Assembly: GCA_964630295.1 (NCBI GenBank)
Contig: CAZVTU010000013.1
Coordinates: forward strand, 1 to 14,859
Direction: 5' to 3'
DNA from: CAZVTU01 sp964630295
GTDB taxonomy: Bacteria; Patescibacteriota; Minisyncoccia; Minisyncoccales; RBG-13-42-11
Length of the DNA: 14,859 bases
This document shows, piece by piece, positions 7,819-13,396 of the stretch (its first letter is position 1; each line of letters opens with the position of its first letter). The position numbers and the translations under genes were made by a program. The notes below the pieces were generated by a model. The model had not been told where the DNA came from. It saw nothing but the letters and a program-made list of their open reading frames with translations, and made no database searches.

Positions 7819-8427
7819 TTATTTCCAAGTTATCAAAAATTCATGATAAGAATCGCCCGAAAACATACATTTAGTTTCCTTAACTTTAAAATCACTTCCT
7901 TTTAAAACGAATTGACCAATTCGAACAAAATAACCACCCAAATAGGTACAGAGAATTGGGTGAATTTTAAATTTTTTGAGACGAATAATATAATATTTCT
8001 TTTGAAGATTATAATCAGGAGCTTCAAGCTCTCCCACGGTGTAGTGTTTTTTCCAATAAACGGGACTCTGTTTATAACTCATTGGGAAAGTTAGAAAGTA
8101 TTTCATTAATAACCTTACAATAAAAGAATACTTCGGAGCGGCGTTTCCCATAGTTTCTATTTCCTTATCACTCCAATTAAACACGTCTTTTATTATTAAA
8201 AGAGATATTACTCTTAATCCCACGGAATACCAACCGGTAGCTTTAATTTTCTCATAGTCAATAGGGCAACCTATTTTTTTAAGCGTTTTCTTTACTAATT
8301 CTAATCCTTTTTCTCCTTTTTTTTCTTTAACGTATTCAGCGTCTGTTTGAAAAACTACTCCTCTAACCTTACCAGGAAGTTTCATTAAATTTTTTATTTC
8401 TTCTGTAGAAATTTGGTTATTTACCAT
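7819..8427 (-). CDS. V4R-like (4-vinyl reductase/HNOB-related fold) sensory protein
   Basis: This 202-residue protein has no signal peptide and no clear membrane span. The C-terminal third resembles the V4R small-molecule-binding domain. It has HPILCTYLGGYFVRIG (about 156-171), where V4R proteins have a conserved H-P-x-x-x-x-x-x-G stretch, and then VKETKCMFSGDSYHEFLITW, matching the V4R ending E-x-x-C-x-x-x-G-D-x-x-C-x-F-x-I. In this protein the second cysteine of that motif is a histidine. The N-terminal part, with KLPGKVRGVVFQTDAEYV and a helix-rich middle, fits the same superfamily. V4R domains are usually sensory modules that bind small hydrophobic ligands or metals. The gene sits two bases upstream of the kinase and 13 bases after the flavodoxin-fusion stop, so a role as sensor or adaptor for the kinase is inferred. 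The assignment is by pattern only and is moderate. Confidence 0.6.
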   Translation of the reverse strand: MVNNQISTEEIKNLMKLPGKVRGVVFQTDAEYVKEKKGEKGLELVKKTLKKIGCPIDYEKIKATGWYSVGLRVISLLIIKDVFNWSDKEIETMGNAAPKYSFIVRLLMKYFLTFPMSYKQSPVYWKKHYTVGELEAPDYNLQKKYYIIRLKKFKIHPILCTYLGGYFVRIGQFVLKGSDFKVKETKCMFSGDSYHEFLITWK

Positions 8428-8440
8428 ATTTAAAAGATAA

Positions 8441-9766
8441 TTACTTTTTAGTTTTTAAATTCTCTATTTCTTTTTTAAGAGATTTTATTTCTTTCTTTAA
8501 CTCAACCATTTTTAATTCGCGACCGACCGCTAATTTATTGAATTTCTCTAATTGCTCTATTTTTTCTTGAAGTTCTTTTGTTCTTGCTTTAACTTGTCTC
8601 TCTAAACTTTCTGATAATTCTTTTAATTCCCTAGTTCGAGCAGCAACTTTTATTTCTAAGGTGGTCTTAGCCATCTCTACCTCTTCTTGAGCTTCTAATA
8701 AACCAATGTAGTGCCTGTGTAAATTTTGAGTAATAGAACTAAAAGTCAGAAGGGTTAGGAAAAGTAAAATAATGTCTATCTGGGGGAGAATAATTCCCTT
8801 CTGGGGATAATTAAAAAACAAATAAAAATAACTTAAAAAGACAAGTAGTCCAGTGAAAATAAGTGCCTTTAAATCGCGGAATAAACTAATAAGAATAAAA
8901 ATTAAAATGTATCCTAGAAAAAGAGATCTTCCGTGAATTACATAGATTGGTGATAAAAATAAAACAATGGTAGCGGCAATTGCTGATAAGGAAACACTAG
9001 TTAAATATTTACCCAAAAAAACCCAAGTCTTCCCAGCTAACATGGTAAGTATGGCTAAAAAATTAAAAAAAGCAATAATAAATATATAAAAATATTCATT
9101 CCAACTAAGAATTCTAAGACCAAGTCGAGAAGTAATTATCTGAAATAATAAAGAGAAAAATAAAAAAAGTGAGAGGACAACAATTAAGAGACGGTTATTT
9201 TCAATCTCTTTTTGTTTTAGAAAATAAGATTTTAAGGAAAGGGTAGGAGTCTCTAATTTTTGACAGAATTTTTTAATAATTTTTTCACCATATTTAGAAT
9301 TAGGACTCCACCTTTTAAAAAAGCTGGAGAGTAAAATATTATCAATAATCCTCCCTCCTCGCTTTTCAATAATTCGAGAAAAAGTAGAATCCAATAAATA
9401 AGCAGAAAGGATATACCATTCAATTTGAGGCCAAAGAGCAGTAGTAGCAAAAAACCCGATATTTTTATATTCTAAACCTTTAATTTCTTTAAGATATTTA
9501 GCTACCGGAAGAGAAACACGAGTCCAATTTGGACTACCAATACAAATAACATCGTATTTTGAGACATCTTTTATTTTAGGTGGATAAATATCGCATTCTC
9601 CTTTAATTATTCGTAGATTCCACCAATACCAAAAACTATGTTCTTTTATTGGTTTAATTTTTTCTACATCGACCGTGTGACCGCGTTTTTTAAATTCTCG
9701 CTCTATCATTTCAGCTAACTTCTCTGTACTTCCGGTTCTTGAATAATAAGCAATTAAAATTTTCAT
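8441..9766 (-). CDS. Flavodoxin-like domain fused to a six-helix membrane region and C-terminal coiled coil
   Basis: This 441-residue, three-part protein has an N-terminal flavodoxin fold (1 to about 170). It opens MKILIAYYSRTGSTEKLAEM, with the FMN-phosphate loop SRTGST at 9-14 and a second flavin-contact strand YDVICIGSPNWTRVSLP at 71-87. Six hydrophobic segments follow at about 193-213, 225-244, 256-277, 281-296, 300-318 and 330-347. A highly charged coiled coil (about 355-441) contains two ARTREL/ARTKEL heptad-like repeats and the segment KLAVGRELKMVELKKEI. That C-terminal segment resembles the signalling helices that precede kinase domains in sensor kinases, but no HisKA or ATPase domain follows. 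The likely role is a redox or flavin-linked membrane sensor or scaffold that talks to the soluble kinase encoded two genes downstream. An alternative is a flavin-dependent electron-transfer membrane protein. Domain calls are solid; function is inferred. Confidence 0.82.
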   Translation of the reverse strand: MKILIAYYSRTGSTEKLAEMIEREFKKRGHTVDVEKIKPIKEHSFWYWWNLRIIKGECDIYPPKIKDVSKYDVICIGSPNWTRVSLPVAKYLKEIKGLEYKNIGFFATTALWPQIEWYILSAYLLDSTFSRIIEKRGGRIIDNILLSSFFKRWSPNSKYGEKIIKKFCQKLETPTLSLKSYFLKQKEIENNRLLIVVLSLFLFFSLLFQIITSRLGLRILSWNEYFYIFIIAFFNFLAILTMLAGKTWVFLGKYLTSVSLSAIAATIVLFLSPIYVIHGRSLFLGYILIFILISLFRDLKALIFTGLLVFLSYFYLFFNYPQKGIILPQIDIILLFLTLLTFSSITQNLHRHYIGLLEAQEEVEMAKTTLEIKVAARTRELKELSESLERQVKARTKELQEKIEQLEKFNKLAVGRELKMVELKKEIKSLKKEIENLKTKK

Positions 9767-9773
9767 TATAAAA

Positions 9774-9795
9774 TCACAATCACTTAGTTTTGTGA
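9774..9795 (-). promoter_or_regulatory. Inverted repeat just upstream of the flavodoxin-fusion gene
   Basis: In the 64-base gap between the PocR-domain gene and the flavodoxin-fusion gene, TCACAA (9774-9779) and TTGTGA (9790-9795) form a 6-bp inverted repeat around a 10-base loop, eight bases before the ATG. A TATAAT on the same strand lies at 9822-9827. The repeat could be an RNA hairpin near the start codon or a protein-binding site. Both ideas are weak without comparison to relatives. Confidence 0.3.
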
Positions 9796-9830
9796 AATAA
9801 AATAATCGCTAATATAAATAGATTATAATT

Positions 9831-10388
9831 TTAGGCGCCAAAAACTTCCCTTAAAGCTGTCTCCTCAGCTAAAATTCCAACTAATTTTGCCAATCTTTCG
9901 GCTCTTTTTCGCATTTCTTCTTCAGTCACCGGTTTAATCTCATCCACTGCTGCTTTTAAGAAATCTTCTTTATCTTCCACTCCAAGTTCTTCGGCTAATT
10001 TAGTAAATCTTTCTCTTAACTCCTCTTCAGACTCTCCTCGCTCATATCTTCCACCACAGCCAGTAATTGAGCCAACAATCTCCCCCTTTACTTTAATTGG
10101 TACCCAAAGAGAAGCAAATCCAGCGTAACAATCCATAAAAGCAGGCTCTTTCATTGTTCTGACTAAAGAAAGAGCTGTTTTATATGCCTCACCACATTTT
10201 TCTTTACCTTTTTCTGTTCCCATAATTATTTTACAAACTCGCTGGGCGCCACTCATTTTAGTTATCAGATTTCCCTCTCTATCAGTAGTTACGATTTGTC
10301 CCCCTACTGACTCAGCAAAATCATCTTGGAGTTTTTGAAGATTGTTCAAAAACCATTGAGCTTCTTCTGAAAGATTTTTTGTAGGCAT
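9831..10388 (-). CDS. Stand-alone PocR-type sensory domain protein
   Basis: This 185-residue protein is made almost entirely of a PocR ligand-binding domain, a PAS-related module usually found at the N-terminus of regulators or kinases. The cysteine spacing is typical of the family: C52 (RVCKIIMG), C65 (KEKCGEA), C87 (FMDCYAGFASLWVPI) and C111 (GSITGCGGRYERG). The CYAGF...VPI and G-x-I-x-G-S-I-T-G segments are the family core. The four cysteines are candidate metal or Fe-S ligands. The C-terminal ~60 residues are charged helices suitable for protein contact. No DNA-binding or kinase domain is attached. It is the first gene of the signalling island, 54 bases downstream of the exonuclease gene, and probably supplies one of the inputs to the kinase. 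The ligand is unknown. Confidence 0.85.
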   Translation of the reverse strand: MPTKNLSEEAQWFLNNLQKLQDDFAESVGGQIVTTDREGNLITKMSGAQRVCKIIMGTEKGKEKCGEAYKTALSLVRTMKEPAFMDCYAGFASLWVPIKVKGEIVGSITGCGGRYERGESEEELRERFTKLAEELGVEDKEDFLKAAVDEIKPVTEEEMRKRAERLAKLVGILAEETALREVFGA

Positions 10389-10407
10389 AAATCTTCAAAA
10401 ATGAATG

Positions 10408-10418
10408 ATTATATTATA
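10408..10418 (-). promoter_or_regulatory. Candidate -10 elements for the signalling island
   Basis: On the minus strand, two overlapping TATAAT hexamers (10413-10418 and 10408-10413 on plus coordinates) lie 20-30 bases upstream of the PocR-domain start codon, inside the 54-base gap after the exonuclease gene. No convincing -35 is seen at 16-18 bases. This could be an internal promoter that lets the signalling genes be expressed apart from tsaE and the exonuclease gene. Confidence 0.35.
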
Positions 10419-10442
10419 AACCGACCTTTTGTTTTTAATATT

Positions 10443-11399
10443 TTACCACAATTTTAAATTTTCTCCTAAATTTTTCTTTTCTTTCCTTTCTCTAAGTTTA
10501 GCCAATCTTTCTAACAGACTCTGAAAATTGAATTCTCGGAGAAGCTCCCTTACTTTTTCTTTATTAATGCCTTGAAAGCCACATTTTACTAAATTGAAAT
10601 CGATTGGAACAGATTTTTCAATCCTGGCTAAATCCTTGGAAAGAAATGCCTGGTCTTTGTACTTTAGTAATGTTTCTTTAAGTTTTGGTTTCAATGCTTT
10701 AGCTTTAGTTGAATTTGTTTCGATCTCTTGGTATAAGTTCTCCAATGTGCCGAATTTTAAAAGAAGTTCCTGAGCAGTCTTTTCTCCAATCCCAGTAACC
10801 CCAGGAATATTATCTGAAGGATCTCCGCGAAGAGCTTTGTAATCGAGTAATTGTTCTGGAGTCAACCCGCCAAATTTTTCTTTGACCAATTCTTTATCAT
10901 ACAAAACAACATCTTTCACCCCCTTTTTTAAAGAATAAACTTTAGTTTCAGGTCCCACTAATTGCAATGTATCTAAATCACCACTTAGAATAATTGTTTC
11001 TAGTTTGGGTATTACTTGTTTTTTGGGAGCTAAACGAGAAATAGTTCCAATAATATCGTCCGCCTCAAACCCTTCCTTCTCAAAAATAGGAACACCAAAT
11101 GCTTTCAAAAATTCTTTTACTTTAGGAATTTGTTGATAAAGTTCTTCGGGAGCAGGTTTTCTTTTTGCTTTATACTCTTTGTATTTTTTGTGACGGAGAG
11201 TGGGCGCTGGAAAATCAAATGCAGCTACAATAAAATCTGGTTGAAAATCTTTTATCGCTTTAAAGAAAACCAATAAAAATCCATAAACCGCATTTACTAG
11301 GTCTCCTTTTTTTGTAGTTAGAGGAGGTAAAGCATGATAAGCCCGGTGAATAATTGAATTGGCGTCAATGATAATAAGTTTTTTAGAGTTATTTTCCAT
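10443..11399 (-). CDS. PolA-type 5'-3' exonuclease, stand-alone
   Basis: This 318-residue protein matches only the N-terminal 5'-3' exonuclease (FEN-like) domain of DNA polymerase I. It would remove RNA primers and flaps during Okazaki-fragment maturation and repair. Metal-binding acids are visible: D12 in IIDANSIIHRAY, D62 in AAFDFPAPTLRHKKY, E112/D114/D115 in EGFEADD, D141/D143 in SGDLDTLQLV, and D193/D196 in KALRGDPSDNIPGVTGIGEKTA, the helix-hairpin-helix DNA-binding region. No 3'-5' exonuclease or polymerase domain follows the stop at 10443. The ATG at 11399 overlaps the tsaE end by 11 bases. Stand-alone copies are known in bacteria. Whether a separate polymerase A domain exists elsewhere in this genome cannot be seen. 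Confidence 0.93.
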   Translation of the reverse strand: MENNSKKLIIIDANSIIHRAYHALPPLTTKKGDLVNAVYGFLLVFFKAIKDFQPDFIVAAFDFPAPTLRHKKYKEYKAKRKPAPEELYQQIPKVKEFLKAFGVPIFEKEGFEADDIIGTISRLAPKKQVIPKLETIILSGDLDTLQLVGPETKVYSLKKGVKDVVLYDKELVKEKFGGLTPEQLLDYKALRGDPSDNIPGVTGIGEKTAQELLLKFGTLENLYQEIETNSTKAKALKPKLKETLLKYKDQAFLSKDLARIEKSVPIDFNLVKCGFQGINKEKVRELLREFNFQSLLERLAKLRERKEKKNLGENLKLW

Positions 11400-11850
11400 T
11401 TTTAGATTTAATTATAATTTTTCTATTTTTTTTATTAACAAAACCAAATTTTAAAGAGATTCTGTCTTTTGGTAAAATTTCTTTTATTCGTTCAGCCCAT
11501 TCGATAGCTACTATGTTTTGGGGATCAGAAATAATATCCTTAAAACCCAAACTTAAAATGCCTTTTGATTCTTTTATTCGATAGCAATCAAAATGATATA
11601 AATTTTTATATTTTGAGTTTTGGATCCTAAATCTCCGCATAATGATGAAAGTGGGACTGGTAATTTTCTGTTTTACCCCTAATCCCTTAGCAAATCCTTG
11701 TAAAAAAGTAGTTTTTCCTCCTCCCAAATCTCCTTCTAATCCCAAAACAAAAGCATTATTTTTTAGTTTAGTTTTAAGAATTTCTTTAGCTAAAATTTCT
11801 CCTAATTTTTTTGTTTGAAATGGATTTTTAGTTTGGTAGATAATTTTCAT
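11389..11850 (-). CDS. tsaE: tRNA t6A synthesis ATPase TsaE
   Basis: TsaE is the P-loop ATPase that works with TsaB and TsaD in making N6-threonylcarbamoyladenosine at position 37 of ANN-decoding tRNAs. The 153-residue length fits the family. It has the Walker A GDLGGGKTT (40-48), the SPTF switch (65-68), the HFDCYRI segment (86-92) and IEWAERI (116-122). The gene overlaps the start of the exonuclease gene by 11 bases and is divergent from the pilB-type gene. No Shine-Dalgarno sequence precedes the ATG at 11850. Confidence 0.94.
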   Translation of the reverse strand: MKIIYQTKNPFQTKKLGEILAKEILKTKLKNNAFVLGLEGDLGGGKTTFLQGFAKGLGVKQKITSPTFIIMRRFRIQNSKYKNLYHFDCYRIKESKGILSLGFKDIISDPQNIVAIEWAERIKEILPKDRISLKFGFVNKKNRKIIIKSKNGK

Positions 11851-11907
11851 TGACTTTTAAATGATTTTGAGTTAAATTTGACTAAACTACTTTAATTTTA
11901 AACCTCT

Positions 11908-13215
11908 ATGGTAGATATTTCAAAAGAGTCAACTAAAGGAATAAGAATTCCTTCAGAGAAAGCCAAAGAAATTCAAAAAAAAATAAAAAGTATCACTGAT
12001 TTTAAAGAAGAAATTCAAAAATCTTCAATTAAAAACATTTCAGAACTTTTAGTGATTATTTTGGGAGGAGGAATTTATTTGAATGCTTCCGATATCCACA
12101 TTGAACCAAAAGAAAAAGAGGTTAAAATCCGAATACGGATTGACGGTATTTTACAAAATGTCTCAACCTTAAATCGAGAGATTTACGAAAGATTACTTTC
12201 TCGAATTAAAATTTTGTCTGGAATTAAATTAAATATCACTAATCGGCCCCAAGATGGCCGATTTTCTGTTCTGATTAATAACCTTTCAATTGAAAACAGA
12301 ATTTCAACTTTACCGGCAGAATACGGAGAATCGATTGTTCTAAGAATTCTCAATCCTAAAAATTTAATAGATTTAGAGGCTTTAGGGCTAAGAAAAGATT
12401 TATTAGTTCTTTTTAAAAAAGAAATAAAAAAGCCAAATGGGATGATAATTGTTACTGGTCCTACCGGCTCAGGAAAAACTACCACTCTATACGCTTTCTT
12501 AAAAAAAATTCAACGACCAGAAATTAAAATTATTACCATTGAAGACCCAATTGAATATCATTTAAAAGGGATCTCCCAAACTCAGGTTAACCCTTCGAAG
12601 GGTTATGATTTTGCTACTGGCCTTCAATCAATTATGCGCCAAGACCCTGATGTAATTTTAGTGGGAGAAATAAGAGATTCAAAAACTTGCCAGATTGCTC
12701 TTCAAGCTGCTTTAACTGGCCATTTAGTCCTCACCACTTTACATACCAATGATGCTGCAGGTACCATCGCCAGACTAACTACTTTAGGAGCTGATTTGAA
12801 AAACATTGGACCAGCAACCAATTTAGCAATCGCCCAAAGATTAGTTAGAAGAGTGTGTAAAAAATGCAGTCAGTTTAAAACTCTTTCTCAAAAAGAGTTA
12901 ATTAAATTTAAAAAAGAACTAAAAGGAATTTCCTCAAAAATAGAAATTCCTAAAATTAAAAAGGGGTTAAAAGTTCCTCAAGTGAGAGGTTGTAAATATT
13001 GTAACTTTACTGGGTATCGAGGAAGAGTGGGGGTATTTGAAGCAATTGAAGTTGATGATGAGATGGAATTATTTATTTTAAAAAATCCCTCAATAGCTGC
13101 CTTAAAAAAAGAAGCAATCCGAAAAGGAATGATAACTATTCGTCAAGATGGACTGATAAAAGTTTTAAAAGGGATAACTACTCTCGAAGAAGTAGAAAGG
13201 GTTGCCGGCGAATAA
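11908..13215 (+). CDS. Type IV pilus assembly / type II secretion ATPase (PilB/GspE family)
   Basis: This hexameric ATPase drives pilus extension or pseudopilus assembly at the inner membrane. Its 435 residues contain the second N-terminal domain (ASDIHIEP at 60-67, RIRIDG at 75-80). The Walker A GPTGSGKTT is at 184-192, the Asp box TIEDPIEYH at 210-218, and the Walker B region MRQDPDVILVGEIRD at 243-257. The His box TGHLVLTTLHTNDA is at 270-283, and a tetracysteine zinc site comprises C317, C320, C362 and C365. Family members are often ~560 residues. Here the first N-terminal (MshEN-like) domain is missing and replaced by a ~40-residue charged helix. The SPTR-type partner PilC and the pilins are not in this window. 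A TTGACT at 11878-11883 may be a weak -35. Confidence 0.93.
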   Translation: MVDISKESTKGIRIPSEKAKEIQKKIKSITDFKEEIQKSSIKNISELLVIILGGGIYLNASDIHIEPKEKEVKIRIRIDGILQNVSTLNREIYERLLSRIKILSGIKLNITNRPQDGRFSVLINNLSIENRISTLPAEYGESIVLRILNPKNLIDLEALGLRKDLLVLFKKEIKKPNGMIIVTGPTGSGKTTTLYAFLKKIQRPEIKIITIEDPIEYHLKGISQTQVNPSKGYDFATGLQSIMRQDPDVILVGEIRDSKTCQIALQAALTGHLVLTTLHTNDAAGTIARLTTLGADLKNIGPATNLAIAQRLVRRVCKKCSQFKTLSQKELIKFKKELKGISSKIEIPKIKKGLKVPQVRGCKYCNFTGYRGRVGVFEAIEVDDEMELFILKNPSIAALKKEAIRKGMITIRQDGLIKVLKGITTLEEVERVAGE

Positions 13216-13228
13216 AAAAATAATAATT

Positions 13229-13247
13229 AAAAACAGCCCCGGAGCTG
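13229..13247 (-). terminator. Intrinsic terminator of the small RNA
   Basis: Read on the minus strand, CAGCU (13247-13243) pairs with GGCUG (13238-13234, one U-G pair) around a GC-rich loop and is followed by five U residues (13233-13229). A further T-rich run ends by the pilB stop. The same 3' strand also takes part in the RNA's long closing stem, so terminator and closing stem overlap. Confidence 0.65.
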
Positions 13248-13361
13248 GGGGACTTAAGCACTAGGGACTAAAGCTTAGAATCTTTTAGTGGAGTAACCCA
13301 GCCAGAGCCAGATTATCCAACTGAGAAAGATTCCTCCCCCCAGCTCTGGAGCTGTTTTAAC
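13229..13361 (-). ncRNA. Candidate structured small RNA, family not recognised
   Basis: The gap between pilB and the lamin-tail gene contains a compact fold read on the minus strand. A 23-position closing stem joins 13358-13336 to 13230-13252, with 20 Watson-Crick pairs, two G-U wobbles (13350/13238, 13336/13252) and one A-C mismatch (13347/13241). Inside, 13334-13326 pairs with 13277-13285 (GAAUCUUU/AAAGAUUC plus a G-U). This is topped by AGU-GGA-UAA/UUA-UCC-ACU with single bulges (13322-13313 with 13296-13287) and a 16-base loop. On the 3' side UAAGC/GCUUA (13277-13273 with 13259-13255) can form a second hairpin, sharing one base with the first. A strong promoter precedes it and a terminator ends it. 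It has no open reading frame of note. The overall shape recalls 6S RNA, but it is shorter and lacks a large 5' central bubble. I do not see SRP, RNase P, tmRNA or riboswitch signatures. Confidence 0.75.
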
Positions 13362-13365
13362 TTTT
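13341..13365 (+). terminator. Possible plus-strand terminator after pilB
   Basis: On the plus strand CAGCTC (13341-13346) and GAGCTG (13349-13354) form a hairpin followed by TTTTAACTTTT (13355-13365). This lies 126 bases past the pilB stop and could end pilB transcripts. It is the mirror of the small-RNA 5' stem strand, so its presence may simply reflect that symmetry. Confidence 0.4.
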
Positions 13366-13367
13366 AA

Positions 13368-13396
13368 AGTATAACAGATTATGTATAATTTGTCAA
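13368..13396 (-). promoter_or_regulatory. Near-consensus sigma-70 promoter for the small RNA
   Basis: On the minus strand a perfect -35 TTGACA (13396-13391) is followed, after exactly 17 bases, by a -10 TATACT (13373-13368, five of six matches to TATAAT). The predicted +1 is near 13361, three bases before the closing stem of the small RNA. It is the best promoter match I found in the window. It overlaps the start of the lamin-tail gene on the opposite strand. Confidence 0.8.

Noticed and set aside
7816..7828. TTG at 7828 as the kinase start
   Set aside because: It would overlap the V4R-like gene by ten bases, while an ATG at 7816 follows the upstream stop by two bases and keeps the whole coiled-coil and PAS region.
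9253..9450. Small minus-strand reading frame of 65 codons
   Set aside because: It lies wholly inside the flavodoxin-fusion gene in another frame, has biased leucine/lysine composition and no recognisable domain.
8441..9766. Frameshift fusion of two genes in the flavodoxin-membrane protein
   Set aside because: The reading frame is continuous with a sensible linker (residues 170-192) and no internal start with a good context, so a true fusion is the simpler reading.
9774..9795. CRP/FNR-type operator before the flavodoxin-fusion gene
   Set aside because: The half-sites are in the order TCACA then TGTGA on the plus strand with a long spacer, not TGTGA-N6-TCACA, and no such regulator is encoded here. 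A plain inverted repeat is all that can be claimed.
13229..13361. Identification of the small RNA as 6S, SRP or a known riboswitch
   Set aside because: The paired ends recall 6S RNA, but the transcript is short and the 5' side of the junction has almost no unpaired bases. The SRP GGAA-tetraloop/internal-loop motif and the riboswitch cores I know are absent. I kept it as unassigned.
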